From Paenibacillus helianthi (lineage in GTDB: Bacteria; Bacillota; Bacilli; Paenibacillales; Paenibacillaceae): a DNA stretch of 64,000 nucleotides. The translations under genes and the position numbers were made by a program. The stretch spans positions 62,001 to 126,000 of the forward strand of contig NZ_LVWI01000001.1 in NCBI RefSeq assembly GCF_001909055.1, written 5' to 3'. The notes beneath the pieces are model-generated. The model was not told the origin of the DNA. It saw only the letters and a program-made list of their open reading frames with translations, and did no database searches. Shown here piece after piece: positions 45,026 through 54,599 of this stretch (its first letter is position 1; each line of letters opens with the position of its first letter).

Positions 45026-46939
45026 CTATCCTCTTCCCTCAATCTCACTTGCAATTCGCCGGACAAGCTCGGATAGGGTCATGACTCCGGCATCGCCGCC
45101 CTCACGTTTTCTTATGGCTACCATAGCGGAGCTCTGCTCTTGCTCACCAAGCACAAGCATGTACGGTACTTTCTCCAGCTGGGCTTCACGGATTTTGTAA
45201 CCCAACTTCTCATTCCGCAGATCCAGTTCGACGCGGATTCCGGCAGCCAGCAGTTCTTTTTTTACCTGAAAGGCATAATCGGCATAGTGTTCGGAGACTG
45301 GCAGCAGCTTCACTTGCACCGGAGATAGCCACAGTGGAAAAGCACCGCTGAAATGCTCCGTAAGAATCCCCATGAACCGGTCAATGGAGCCATAGATGGC
45401 ACGGTGGATGACGACCGGGCGGTGTTTCTCGCCGTCTTCACCGACATAAGTCAGATCGAACTTCTCCGGCATCTGGAAATCCAGTTGAATGGTCCCGCAT
45501 TGCCAGCTTCTCTTCAGTGCATCCTGAATATGAAAGTCAATCTTTGGTCCGTAAAACGCACCGTCCCCCGCATTTATCCGATATTCTATTCCACGCTCAT
45601 CCAGTACCCTTTGGAGCGACGCTTCCGCCTGATCCCATAACGCTTCCGAACCCATATAGTCTTCCGGCCGTGTAGACAGCTCTACCTTGTATTCGAAACC
45701 GAATACTTTGTAGATGTAGTCGATCAGCTCCAGTACACCACCGATTTCTTCTTCGATCTGCTTAGGAAGCACGAACAGATGGGCGTCATCCTGACAAAAG
45801 GTCCGGACCCGCATCATCCCGTTCAGCGCTCCTGAAAATTCATGACGGTGCACCTGGCCAAACTCTGCGATACGCATCGGCAGTTCCCGGTAGGAATGCA
45901 AACTGTTTTTGAACATCAGCATATGCCCTGGACAATTCATAGGCTTCAGCGCATATTTCGTTTCATCCACCTGAGTAAAGTACATGTTATCCTTGTAGTG
46001 GTCCCAGTGGCCTGACTGCTCCCACATCCGGTTGTTCATCATCAAGGGTGTGCGGACCTCGTCATATCCCCGTTCACGCTGCAATGCCCGAGAGAAGTTC
46101 TCCAGCTCAGTGCGGAGAATCATTCCTTTGGGCAAATAGAAAGGCATGCCAGGCGCTTCTTCGGAGAACATGAAGAGTCCCAGCTCCTTACCCAGCTTGC
46201 GGTGATCACGTTTCTTCGCTTCCTCCAGCATGTGCAGATGCTCTTCCAGCTGCGCTTTCTTGTAAAAAGCCGTTCCATAGATCCGTTGCAGCATTGGATT
46301 ATCGGAATTACCGCGCCAATAGGCTCCGGCTACACTCAGCAGCTTAAAGGCTTTGATCTGGCCTGTAGAAACCAGATGCGGTCCCCGGCATAAATCTGTG
46401 AACTCCCCTTGCTCATACAGGCTGATCTCTGCGTCCTCCGGCAAATCGTGAATCAGTTCTACCTTGAACGGTTCACCCTTTGCTTCAAAGAACTCGATTG
46501 CTTCACTGCGGCTGACGACCCGCCGGACAATCGGCAGATTATCCCGGATGATCTTCTGCATCTCCTGCTCAATTGCAGCGAATTCATCTATGGATATCGG
46601 TTGAGCTGTGTCGATGTCGTAGTAGAAGCCGTCCTCGATAACCGGACCAATGCCCAGCTTAATCTTCGGTACGCCATATATACGTTGGATGGCCTGAGCC
46701 ATGAGATGTGCTGTGCTATGCCGCAGGATAGACAGTCCATCTGAGCTTTCCGGCATCACGATTTCAACGAGACAGTCGTATTCAACCGGTTGATGTAAGT
46801 CAACGGGTCTACCGTCGATTTTGCCTGCTACTGCTTGCTTCTTCAGGCTAGGGCTGATCGATTCCGCGATTTGCGCAATCGTGGTGCTGCGTGCGTACCT
46901 CCTAATTGTTCCATCCGGCAGCGTTACATTGATCTCCAT
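45026..46939 (-). CDS. thrS: Threonyl-tRNA synthetase
   Basis: A 637-residue class II synthetase with all domains: TGS (MEINVTLPDGTIRRY), editing domain (HSTAHLMAQA and CRGPH zinc-type motif), catalytic core with the zinc Cys in PMNCPGHM, motif 2 VHRHEFSG, motif 3 GSIDRFMGIL, and an anticodon-binding domain at the C-terminus. The frame extends 39 codons further upstream to 47056, but that stretch is the T-box antiterminator region; GGAGG lies 8 nt before the ATG at 46939. Expression is under the T-box leader and so answers to uncharged tRNA(Thr). Confidence 0.97.
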   Translation of the reverse strand: MEINVTLPDGTIRRYARSTTIAQIAESISPSLKKQAVAGKIDGRPVDLHQPVEYDCLVEIVMPESSDGLSILRHSTAHLMAQAIQRIYGVPKIKLGIGPVIEDGFYYDIDTAQPISIDEFAAIEQEMQKIIRDNLPIVRRVVSRSEAIEFFEAKGEPFKVELIHDLPEDAEISLYEQGEFTDLCRGPHLVSTGQIKAFKLLSVAGAYWRGNSDNPMLQRIYGTAFYKKAQLEEHLHMLEEAKKRDHRKLGKELGLFMFSEEAPGMPFYLPKGMILRTELENFSRALQRERGYDEVRTPLMMNNRMWEQSGHWDHYKDNMYFTQVDETKYALKPMNCPGHMLMFKNSLHSYRELPMRIAEFGQVHRHEFSGALNGMMRVRTFCQDDAHLFVLPKQIEEEIGGVLELIDYIYKVFGFEYKVELSTRPEDYMGSEALWDQAEASLQRVLDERGIEYRINAGDGAFYGPKIDFHIQDALKRSWQCGTIQLDFQMPEKFDLTYVGEDGEKHRPVVIHRAIYGSIDRFMGILTEHFSGAFPLWLSPVQVKLLPVSEHYADYAFQVKKELLAAGIRVELDLRNEKLGYKIREAQLEKVPYMLVLGEQEQSSAMVAIRKREGGDAGVMTLSELVRRIASEIEGRG

Positions 46940-46983
46940 GATTGTGGCCTCCATTTCTTCGATTTTATTGGTGTTATAGAACG

Positions 46984-47290
46984 CAAAAAAACGCATCTCT
47001 CCCGGAAAGGGACGAGTGCGTTCTGGCTCGTGGTTCCACCCTAATTTGATCTGCAACGTTCGACCCCCGGCTGTTCGGCGGAAGAATAATATACTAGATC
47101 CTCATTGGTATCCGTTATCGGGGATAAAACGGTGGCATTTACAGCCTCCCTAACAGCAGGGAAGGTTCAGTGCCACGGCTGCAAAGGGGTAACATCCTGC
47201 CGGTCTCTGTAAGAAGCTCTCACCGTTCACTTCTTTCTCTGGCCAGTCCGCGAAGGATATCATGTCTTTGGTCATTGCCTTGGATATGGT
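46984..47290 (-). promoter_or_regulatory. T-box riboswitch leader of thrS
   Basis: On the minus strand a long structured leader ends with the T-box core AGGGTGGAACCACGAG (47043-47028) and a terminator stem CGCACTCGTCCC/GGGAGAGATGCG followed by seven T residues (47021-46984). The variant GGAACC core is common in thrS T-boxes. The upstream part contains the Stem I region between about 47290 and 47160; I could not fix the specifier codon with confidence. Confidence 0.88.
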
Positions 47291-47302
47291 GTTGCTGGTT
47301 AC

Positions 47303-47332
47303 ATAATACTCATGTCATTTATGAAATGTCAA
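47303..47332 (-). promoter_or_regulatory. Promoter of the thrS T-box leader
   Basis: On the minus strand a perfect TTGACA (47332-47327) and TATTAT (47308-47303) are 18 nt apart. Confidence 0.7.
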
Positions 47333-47397
47333 CCACTCAAATAAAAAGACTTTTCACCAGTCATTGAACCTGCGGATGAAAAAGTATGATCACAGCA

Positions 47398-48075
47398 TTA
47401 TTTCACGTCAATTAAATTATCGTGAATACGTGAGATAATATTACCAATATCTTTCACATTGTATGCAATATGATCCGCCCCGGCACTTTGAAGCTCCGCT
47501 TCCGAGCCATAGCCGATCATGACTCCGATAGAGGCTACCCCGCAGGCTTTGGCACCGATAATATCATGCTCGCGGTCTCCAATCATCAGCGCTGTTTCCG
47601 GAGGAATGTGATTCTCGTCCAGCACATACTGAATAACCTCTTTCTTCTTGGAGCGGGTACCGTCCAGATTGCTTCCAGCTACATGTCTGAAATAGGAGTC
47701 CAGGCCATAATGACGGATAATCTCTTCCGCAAATACCGTTGGTTTTGAAGTAGCTACGTATAGATTGAAACCTTTACTCTGCAGCTCCTCAAGCAGTTCC
47801 GGGATACCGGGTATTACCGCGTTCTCGAACATTCCCAGTGTGCGGTACCGTTCGCGGTAGTATTCAACGGCTTGGGCCGCTTTCTCAGCGCTGAAGCCCT
47901 GGATTTCTATGAAAGAATCGTATAAGGGCGGTCCGATGTAGGGCAATAGCAGGTCCGGATGCTCCACGGTAATTCCGAATTTGCCCAGCGCGTATTCTAC
48001 GCTTTTGGTGATCCCTTCTTTGGGGTCGGTTAAGGTGCCGTCCAGATCAAATAAAATACTCTGCAGTCTCTCCAT
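47398..48075 (-). CDS. HAD superfamily hydrolase, phosphoglycolate phosphatase-like
   Basis: A 225-residue HAD-IA phosphatase: motif I FDLDGTLTDP with both catalytic aspartates, an alpha-helical cap (about 18-85), motif II VATSKP, motif III Lys in RSKKKEV and motif IV MIGDREHDIIGAK. It dephosphorylates a small phosphorylated metabolite; YATSK-type sequence and cap resemble Gph/YjjG-like enzymes but the substrate is open. No strong ribosome binding site precedes the ATG. Single gene between the thrS promoter and a divergent membrane-protein gene. Confidence 0.9.
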   Translation of the reverse strand: MERLQSILFDLDGTLTDPKEGITKSVEYALGKFGITVEHPDLLLPYIGPPLYDSFIEIQGFSAEKAAQAVEYYRERYRTLGMFENAVIPGIPELLEELQSKGFNLYVATSKPTVFAEEIIRHYGLDSYFRHVAGSNLDGTRSKKKEVIQYVLDENHIPPETALMIGDREHDIIGAKACGVASIGVMIGYGSEAELQSAGADHIAYNVKDIGNIISRIHDNLIDVK

Positions 48076-48220
48076 TACTTACGCAGTGCTCCCTTCACGA
48101 TCAATTGCTACTTGCGTGATTCTACAGCTTTAACTATCATACCTTCGATTCTCCATACTTTCCACACACTTATTTACTAACATGATCATGGCAGTTATTT
48201 AATCTAATGGAGGAACTAAC

Positions 48221-48706
48221 ATGAACATGACGCATTACATGTCCCTGCTAACGGACAATCAGCCATGGAATTTGATTCTTTTTATGGCGATTCCGGTCAT
48301 CTTTGCAGAGACAATCACAGTGACCGAATTTATTATTCTGTTCACCAAAAATCTCAACGGGCCGCTTAGGGCGTTTAACCGGGCATGCAGCATACTTGCC
48401 GGGCTGTATTTTACAGGAGTGTTTCTGTATTTATTCCCTACCGCCTTTGTTCCGATTACCGCAAACGGGGAATGGCATACCTGGGTTGACGTAGTGGCGG
48501 TAAGCTTTTACTTGAGCGGGGTCATCTTCCTGTTGCCCCTTGCCCTGCTGGACCTTGGACTTATTGCCCGTAAGCAAAGTGAGGAAAATAAGCTGAGACT
48601 ACATTTCATCCTGATCAGCGGCTTTCTTGTGGTAGCGCATATCGCGATGATCTTCGGGATGGTGAATCCTGAGATAATGAGCGGGATGGCTGGGATGAGT
48701 CATTGA
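48221..48706 (+). CDS. Integral membrane protein of unknown function
   Basis: A 161-residue protein with four clear membrane helices (about 17-40, 54-74, 88-108, 127-147). Charged or polar residues occur within or beside helices (Glu-Thr-Ile-Thr-Val-Thr-Glu in the first, His in the last), and the tail MVNPEIMSGMAGMSH is rich in Met with a terminal His, which could bind copper or another soft metal. GGAGG precedes the ATG. I cannot name a family with confidence; no partner gene is adjacent. Confidence 0.75.
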   Translation: MNMTHYMSLLTDNQPWNLILFMAIPVIFAETITVTEFIILFTKNLNGPLRAFNRACSILAGLYFTGVFLYLFPTAFVPITANGEWHTWVDVVAVSFYLSGVIFLLPLALLDLGLIARKQSEENKLRLHFILISGFLVVAHIAMIFGMVNPEIMSGMAGMSH

Positions 48707-48792
48707 GATTGGGTTGGATGTGAAAATTAAATAGAACGAGCGAAAAGGTATATAGCCGTAACTGCGGGAATGTTTGGACTTTCGGCCGCTGT

Positions 48793-48845
48793 TGTCTGCA
48801 GATTTCTATGATTGAACCGCAATAAGCGGTTGAAATCCGCAGACA
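48793..48845. repeat. Nested inverted repeat (REP/MITE-like element)
   Basis: Outer arms TGTCTGCAGATTTC and GAAATCCGCAGACA (14 bp, one mismatch) enclose inner arms AACCGC and GCGGTT around AATAA. The palindrome is followed by a conserved-looking stretch (48880-48920, GGCGGACGCTGCCGCTCC). Such units, scattered between genes, are a feature I associate with Paenibacillus genomes; copy number cannot be checked from one window. Confidence 0.65.
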
Positions 48846-48986
48846 GTATATGCTTCCGATGCGAGCTTTCCTTCGGAAAGCTTTCAGGCGGACGCTGCCG
48901 CTCCTACAGTTCCAAAATCCCCTCCGTTACTCTCCACCTTTCTCAAAGTTTTTATTTATTTTCCATCCATAGGGATAGGAAAATGG

Positions 48987-49019
48987 AAAAGAACGCGTGT
49001 GGTTGCGCGTTCTTTTTTT
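48987..49019 (+). terminator. Rho-independent terminator in the repeat region
   Basis: AAAAGAACGCG pairs with CGCGTTCTTTT around an eight-base loop and is followed by more T residues. It is the first strong terminator after the membrane-protein gene, about 280 bp downstream of it. Confidence 0.75.
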
Positions 49020-49127
49020 ATTGCTTATGAAATTATAAAATACATAGAATGTATGGGGACCTTAGAAGCATTTAGGCTGAACATAATGTGATCTGGTAAC
49101 TCGTTATCGTCTAAGAATGCAGAATGT

Positions 49128-49200
49128 TACGGACAGAGAAGGCGTTATTTTGCGAATACACTTGTTTCTTTAGCATATACGGACTCAGGAGGCGTTATTT
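49128..49200 (+). repeat. Tandem pair of 23-bp direct repeats, 50 bp apart
   Basis: TACGGACAGAGAAGGCGTTATTT at 49128-49150 and TACGGACTCAGGAGGCGTTATTT at 49178-49200 are identical at all but three or four bases and exactly 50 bp apart. Inverted fragments of the same word occur at 49252-49259 (GTCCGTAT) and a further TATACGG at about 49297. It looks like a degraded intergenic repeat family rather than a regulatory array. Confidence 0.6.
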
Positions 49201-49498
49201 CGTGCATTCCTTCCTGAATTGAAGAGGAACAGGCTACGTAACGTCATCTGTGTCCGTATGATCTAATGAATCGCCTGATCCGACCAAATAAGGGATATAC
49301 GGTCCGCAACACTCGTGAAAGTACAGAGGAAAATCCAAACCAGTGCAGGCTTTATTATGCTGAAAACCAAAAGTTTATGCGAAACTTATAACATTCAGAA
49401 TAGATTCGACTCCATTCAATCAAGTTCGATTCGGTCGAATTCAATTGGATATAAATAGGTTTATTTAGTTTTAGTTCACAGTAAGATTGATACTGTTC

Positions 49499-50887
49499 TC
49501 AACTATGTTTTGGAAACCTGACCTCGCAGCGGGTGCCCACACCATATGTACTGGTGATGCGGATCGAACCGCCCAAGAGCTCGATCAGCTTCTTCACGAT
49601 AGAAAGGCCAAGGCCCGTACCTCCATACTGTCGTGAGCGGGATTTCTCCACCCGGTAAAAGCGGTCAAAGATATACGGAAGCTCGTCTTCAGGAATCCCA
49701 ATCCCGGTATCTTCTACGATGAAAAGTACGGCGTCGGGTGTAGAATTCAGCTGGACGTTAATCTCGCCCTCATCGGTGTAGCGCACGGCATTTTCCAGCA
49801 GATTCATGACAATCTGCTCCATCCGTTTGCGGTCCCCGCGAACTTCAACAGCTTGACCGCTATAAGAAACTGTAATACTGAGGCCTTTTTCTTTGGCCGT
49901 TAATTCCAGCTTGCGGGCTGCATGCTCCACGATCGGCTTCAAGTCCACATCTTCCAGGTGTAGCGGAATTTTACCTTCCTCCATCTTGGCGAGCTCAAAT
50001 AAATCATCCACCAGGTGCTGGATACGGTGGGCCTCTTGGTCAATGATATCAAGATACAGATTTTTTTCTTCATCCGTCTCGTATAATTCACCCTTCACTA
50101 CCTTGGCATAGCCCTGTAAATAGGTGATCGGTGTCCGCAGCTCATGCGAGATATTTGCCAGAAACTCCTGCCGGGTGTCTCGATAGCGCTGCAAGTCGAT
50201 GGCCAGATCGTTGATTGCAGCCGCTAGAAACCCGATCTCATCATTGCTGCTGATTGTCAGCCGGGTTTCAAGCTCTCCTGCCGCAATTTTGCGGGTTGCT
50301 TTCTGCATCTGCACCAACGGACGCGACAGCACCCGGGCAATAATCCAGGTGATTCCCAGCGCCAGCACCAAAGCCCCCATTCCCGAGAGCAGCAGGATAA
50401 CCCGCACCGAATCTATGGATTGCTCCATACTTGCTGTAGAGGACATGACATAAAGCGCTGAACTGATGGTCTGGCCTGCCTTAATGGGTTGTCCTGTCAC
50501 GAAATAGCGGTTTCCACCGGGATCTTTATAGAGAAAGCTCACACTGTTGCCGGAAAAAATCCGTTCCAGATCTGCAGCATGAATAAATGACCGGTCATCC
50601 GAATTATGCAAGCCTGAGTGAAAACTAACGCTCCGGTCCCGTGAAATGTTAAAAATACTCACATTGGAAAATTCAGCAAAGGTACGCATCATTTGTTCGC
50701 TTGTCGTATCCTTGGATTCAGCCATCACAGTGAAATGTGAAGCCAGTTCATTCGTTTCAGTCTGCATTTCTTTATAATAAAAGCTGCTGAACATCCGGTC
50801 GATGACTATCCCCAGAAACAGCAAAACAATCACAAACACTGACATGATCACAACTCCCAGTTTAAAACCGATGATGTTGTTTTTCAT
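49499..50887 (-). CDS. Sensor histidine kinase
   Basis: A 462-residue membrane kinase: transmembrane helix 1 (about 9-29), an extracellular domain of about 130 residues, helix 2 (about 163-185), HAMP (RVLSRPLVQMQKATRKIAAGELETRL), HisKA with phospho-acceptor His in FLANISHELRTPITYLQGYAK, and HATPase_c (LLENAVRYTDEGE, DTGIGIPEDELPYIFDRFYR, GGTGLGLSIVKKLIELLGG). Its start overlaps the response-regulator stop by 4 nt (ATGA). It is the last gene of a protease-regulator-kinase operon. The signal is unknown; an envelope stress signal would fit. Confidence 0.94.
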   Translation of the reverse strand: MKNNIIGFKLGVVIMSVFVIVLLFLGIVIDRMFSSFYYKEMQTETNELASHFTVMAESKDTTSEQMMRTFAEFSNVSIFNISRDRSVSFHSGLHNSDDRSFIHAADLERIFSGNSVSFLYKDPGGNRYFVTGQPIKAGQTISSALYVMSSTASMEQSIDSVRVILLLSGMGALVLALGITWIIARVLSRPLVQMQKATRKIAAGELETRLTISSNDEIGFLAAAINDLAIDLQRYRDTRQEFLANISHELRTPITYLQGYAKVVKGELYETDEEKNLYLDIIDQEAHRIQHLVDDLFELAKMEEGKIPLHLEDVDLKPIVEHAARKLELTAKEKGLSITVSYSGQAVEVRGDRKRMEQIVMNLLENAVRYTDEGEINVQLNSTPDAVLFIVEDTGIGIPEDELPYIFDRFYRVEKSRSRQYGGTGLGLSIVKKLIELLGGSIRITSTYGVGTRCEVRFPKHS

Positions 50888-51588
50888 TCGACAGTGCCGG
50901 GAATTTGGAATTTATACCCCAGTCCCCATACCGTTTGAACCGGGTTGTAGGGCAGTCCTGCCTTTTGCAGCTTCTCGCGGATATTCTTGATATGTGTGTC
51001 GATCACGCGTATCTCTCCGCCAAAATCATTGCCCCAGAGACGTTCCACCAGTTCATCCCTGGTAAATACCCGTTGGCCGCTTCGTGCAAGCATTGTCAGA
51101 AGATCGAACTCCTTCAAGGTAAAATCAACACTCTGGCCTTCAATCCAGACCTCTCGTGCTTCTGGAGAGATTCGCAGGCCCGGATAATTCAACTGCTCTT
51201 CCTGAGGTTCGACCGCCCGGGTCAGCGATGAACGCCGCAGCAAGGAATGGATTCGTGCCAATAATTCTTCCGGCTCAAAAGGTTTGGTCAGATAGTCATC
51301 CGCACCGATTCCCAGTCCATGCACTTTGTCCTTAGTTTCCGAGCGTGCGGTAAGCATCAGAATGGGAAGCTGCGTATGCTCTCGCACAGCACGGCAGACC
51401 TGCCAGCCATCCATGTCAGGCATCATAACATCCAGGAGCAGCAGATCAAAGGTGTGCTGTTCGACCATACGGAGCGCTTCGTGCCCTGTCGCCGCTTCCT
51501 GAGTAGCAAAGCCTTCTTTTTGTAAATAGATACGCAGCAAATTCCGCATATTCCATTCGTCGTCTATAATCAGAATTTGTGTTTTCAT
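50884..51588 (-). CDS. Response regulator, OmpR/PhoB family
   Basis: A 234-residue regulator with a complete receiver (ILIIDDEWNMRNLLR acidic pair, phospho-Asp in DLLLLDVMMPDMDGW, Thr in LMLTARSE, Lys in YLTKPFEP) and a winged-helix DNA-binding domain (FTLKEFDLLTMLARSGQRVFTRDELVERLWG, VRTVDTHIKNIR-like VIDTHIKNIREKL). It starts 3 nt after the M16 protease stop codon, which contains its ribosome binding region, and overlaps the kinase gene. Cognate partner of that kinase by position. Confidence 0.95.
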   Translation of the reverse strand: MKTQILIIDDEWNMRNLLRIYLQKEGFATQEAATGHEALRMVEQHTFDLLLLDVMMPDMDGWQVCRAVREHTQLPILMLTARSETKDKVHGLGIGADDYLTKPFEPEELLARIHSLLRRSSLTRAVEPQEEQLNYPGLRISPEAREVWIEGQSVDFTLKEFDLLTMLARSGQRVFTRDELVERLWGNDFGGEIRVIDTHIKNIREKLQKAGLPYNPVQTVWGLGYKFQIPGTVE

Positions 51589-51591
51589 ACG

Positions 51592-54522
51592 TTACCTCAC
51601 TAATTCCTCCAGGCTTCCAAATAAGGCTTGTGCCGCTTTCATTCTGGTTTCATTACCAACCACACTGAGGTAGTTCTTCTCCGCCACAGCTTTTAGCAGC
51701 CCGGCATATTCTCTGATATCTCCGGGTGTAGTAGACAAGATTTCATCCCGCTCCTGCTGCAGCTCTTCTCCAGTAATGTGTTCAAAATAATGCCGGTCCG
51801 CCTGCCGTCTCTGAGCACTTAGACTGAGCGGCTGGTCAAACATAGCCAGGGTGCCGATAATCGATTTGGTCATTTCATCCTCATCTGCTACAAAGCTTTC
51901 GGCAAACCGGTACGCCTGATCGTAGATCTCCAGTGTCCCCTGCAAATTCGGATCGCGATAGGAAGTGAACAAGAGAATACCCTCTTTTTGTAGAATCAGA
52001 CTCCCACCATAAGCTCCGCCTTTTACCCGGACGGCATTCCACAGGTAGGTCAGACTGAGGATTTTTTTGAGAACCTGCATCTTGCCGGAATACGTAAATC
52101 CGAGCTTGTTGAAATCATATCCCTTAACTACATACTGCACCTGGCTTGAAGACATGAAGCCTTCGTTACTGGCCTGGTCTTGTGCCTTCAGCACAGGTTG
52201 CAGCTCCACCTGCCGGTCCTGTAGATCCAGCTGTTCCAAATTCGCAGCGAACTCCTCATAGATATCCGAAGCCCCTGTCACAGACAAGATCAGATTCTGC
52301 TTGTTGAACAAGACTGCGCAGATCTCTTTGAGCGTGTCAGAGAGCCGTTCACTCTGCTGGTCAATCGTATGGGCAAGATCCCGGATAAACTGGTGATAAG
52401 CTACCCCTCCGAGCTGTTCCTGATAAGCACCTCTATCTGAGAAGTAGGAAAGCAAACGGCTGGCTGCGATTTCATTGCCTTTCTGGTTCAGAATGGATTC
52501 CATCTTTGAGGCTTCCCGGCGGACGATTTCCTGCAGCTTGGTCAAGTTATCCAGATTGCTGGCATAGAGCAGCTCATGGAGCAGCTGCAGAGAATCGCCA
52601 ATGTTGCCCTTCATCACTTTTATGCGTGCACTGAATTTAGGCTGATATTTGACATCAGAATCCTGAGCAGCACCAAAAACCTCGTTTTGAAAATGAATAC
52701 CTCCGGTTTTGATCCCAATTTCACTGGTGAGCTCTTCAATACTGTAAGCGTCAGTCTCCAATTGGCCGAATACCTTAGACAACAGTGTCAGATAAGAAAT
52801 CCGCTCTACGGCAACAACTCCGGTATCCCAATACAACTTGATATAGGCGATTTTGTTCGTAGGTATCTCATGATGAATCAGTTTTATGCCTTTAAGCGTG
52901 TATTCATGAGTAGGTACTTGAGGTGGTGCGCAGCGGGTAATGTCCTGAAGAGACAGCCTCGGAAGTTTTTGCAGATCCTCTGGTGCGTCCGGACGGCTCT
53001 GCCGGGCCAACAGGTTCTGTGTGTTCTCAACAAGCTGACCGAGCTGTTCAGGGGTCAAAGACGATTTATATTCAGCAAGCTGCTTACGGCAATTTGCTTC
53101 TTTTTCGGCTGCAATGGTATTTGAAGGTTGAAGTATAACTACACTGCAATGTTGACTGTTCAGCAGATACGTTTCGATCAGCTGTTCAAAATAACGGTCC
53201 GCACATTTTTCCCGGATGGCAGCAAACACTGTTTCATATTCCAGATGGGCAGACGGTGAACCTTCGTACAGCCAGGACTTCATAACCTCAATATTATAGG
53301 TCAGCCCTTTCGGATAGCGGTCAAAGTCCGCTTCACGCAGTTCAAATTCCTTGCTGTTGACTGCAGCGAGAACCAGCTTCTCATCCAGTCCATCCGCTGC
53401 AAGGCGGCTTAATGTCGTTCTGATCAGATCCAGAAAAGCAGCCTTGGATGAGGGATTGGAGTGAGTCAATGTAATACCCAGCAGCGGCTGGACCATACTG
53501 TCGGAATAGAAGGCAAACGCGTCTTTGCCCAGACCGCTTTCCAGCAGTGCTTGTTTCAGCGGAGCAGCGTTGCTGTCCATCAATATGTTTTTCAGAATAG
53601 CAAAGGCCAGATTCAGCTCCCGGTCCAAAGAGGTTCCAATCACATAGTTCATGCTCAGATAGGTCTTATCCTCAGCTGTTTCTGATTCCAGAATGGAATA
53701 ATCCGCCCTAAATTCCGTCATTCCCATCGGCTGCTGCATAGGTATGGCGGTATCGAAGTCATTCCGGGTGTACTGGCTGAGGTATTCCTGATGGATGAAC
53801 TCCAGCCTCTCTTCGATGTTCACATCCCCATAGAGATAAAAATAGCTGTTGGACGGATGGTAATAGTTGCTGTGCGCTGCAAGAAACTGCTCATAGGTCA
53901 ATGTTGGGATATCCTGAGGATCTCCGCCGGAGGAATGACGGTATAGGGTGTCCGGATACAGCGACTTTTTGATCCGGTCCAGCAGTACCGTAACCGGTGA
54001 GGAATAAGAGCCTTTCATTTCGTTGTATACAACGCCCTTATAGATCAGCTCATCCTCCGTACGCTGTAGCTCGTAATGCCAGCCCTCTTGCTCAAAAATC
54101 TCCTGCTGCTTATAAATATTCGGCTTAAACACGCTGTCCAGATAGACCTCCATCAAGTTGGAGAAATCCTTGTCATTCCGGCTTGCCACCGGATACATGG
54201 TCTTATCGGCAAATGTAAATGCATTCAGAAATGACTTCATCGAGCCCTTTAACAGCTCAACAAACGGTTCCTTGACCGGATATTTATCCGAACCGCATAA
54301 TACAGAATGTTCTAAAATATGAAAGACTCCCGTGCTGTCCACGGGCGGAGTCCGAAAACTGACGCTGAACACCTTATTATCATCCTGATTCTGCACGAAA
54401 AGCAGCCTTGCGCCGCTTTGCTGATGCTCCATTGTAAATACGGAGGATTCGATTTCCCGGATATATTCCTCAAGTATGACTTTAAATCCGGAGTAGACAT
54501 TGTCTGTTTTCAAGCTGCTCAT
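51592..54522 (-). CDS. M16C family zinc metalloprotease (presequence protease-like)
   Basis: A 976-residue inverzincin made of four homologous domains. The inverted zinc motif HILEHSVLCGS (HxxEH, about residues 87-91) with the downstream Glu in NLMEVYLDSV gives an active site in the first domain. Length and sequence match the M16C group (mitochondrial PreP, bacterial relatives), which degrades short unstructured peptides in a closed chamber. No signal peptide is present, so it is cytoplasmic. GGAGG lies before the ATG. It is the first gene of an operon with a two-component system, an unusual partner. Confidence 0.94.
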   Translation of the reverse strand: MSSLKTDNVYSGFKVILEEYIREIESSVFTMEHQQSGARLLFVQNQDDNKVFSVSFRTPPVDSTGVFHILEHSVLCGSDKYPVKEPFVELLKGSMKSFLNAFTFADKTMYPVASRNDKDFSNLMEVYLDSVFKPNIYKQQEIFEQEGWHYELQRTEDELIYKGVVYNEMKGSYSSPVTVLLDRIKKSLYPDTLYRHSSGGDPQDIPTLTYEQFLAAHSNYYHPSNSYFYLYGDVNIEERLEFIHQEYLSQYTRNDFDTAIPMQQPMGMTEFRADYSILESETAEDKTYLSMNYVIGTSLDRELNLAFAILKNILMDSNAAPLKQALLESGLGKDAFAFYSDSMVQPLLGITLTHSNPSSKAAFLDLIRTTLSRLAADGLDEKLVLAAVNSKEFELREADFDRYPKGLTYNIEVMKSWLYEGSPSAHLEYETVFAAIREKCADRYFEQLIETYLLNSQHCSVVILQPSNTIAAEKEANCRKQLAEYKSSLTPEQLGQLVENTQNLLARQSRPDAPEDLQKLPRLSLQDITRCAPPQVPTHEYTLKGIKLIHHEIPTNKIAYIKLYWDTGVVAVERISYLTLLSKVFGQLETDAYSIEELTSEIGIKTGGIHFQNEVFGAAQDSDVKYQPKFSARIKVMKGNIGDSLQLLHELLYASNLDNLTKLQEIVRREASKMESILNQKGNEIAASRLLSYFSDRGAYQEQLGGVAYHQFIRDLAHTIDQQSERLSDTLKEICAVLFNKQNLILSVTGASDIYEEFAANLEQLDLQDRQVELQPVLKAQDQASNEGFMSSSQVQYVVKGYDFNKLGFTYSGKMQVLKKILSLTYLWNAVRVKGGAYGGSLILQKEGILLFTSYRDPNLQGTLEIYDQAYRFAESFVADEDEMTKSIIGTLAMFDQPLSLSAQRRQADRHYFEHITGEELQQERDEILSTTPGDIREYAGLLKAVAEKNYLSVVGNETRMKAAQALFGSLEELVR

Positions 54523-54599
54523 AGATTGTCCTCCTCTATTTAGGGCTGTATTTCACTCTATGAGCTTATCATATTACGGGTTTATTGTTCTAACCTAAG

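Larger units (their letters stand above)
48707..49498. other. Long intergenic region with repeats and no gene
   Basis: Almost 800 bp without a credible coding frame. It contains the inverted repeat at 48793-48845, a small hairpin AGCTTTCC/GGAAAGCT (48864-48882), a terminator at 48987-49019, and a set of short direct and inverted repeats between 49128 and 49300. A 72-codon frame at 48812-49030 runs through the repeats and has no ribosome binding site, so I do not call it. Confidence 0.6.

Noticed and set aside
46940..47056. N-terminal extension of thrS
   Set aside because: The in-frame extension covers the T-box antiterminator and terminator; the TGS domain and ribosome binding site place the start at 46939.
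48812..49030. 72-codon plus-strand frame in the repeat region
   Set aside because: It runs through the inverted repeat and the terminator hairpin, has no ribosome binding site and ends in a poly-Phe run from the T tract.
49128..49300. Possible CRISPR-like array
   Set aside because: Only two direct copies with one spacer-sized gap, imperfect and with inverted fragments nearby; no cas genes in the window.
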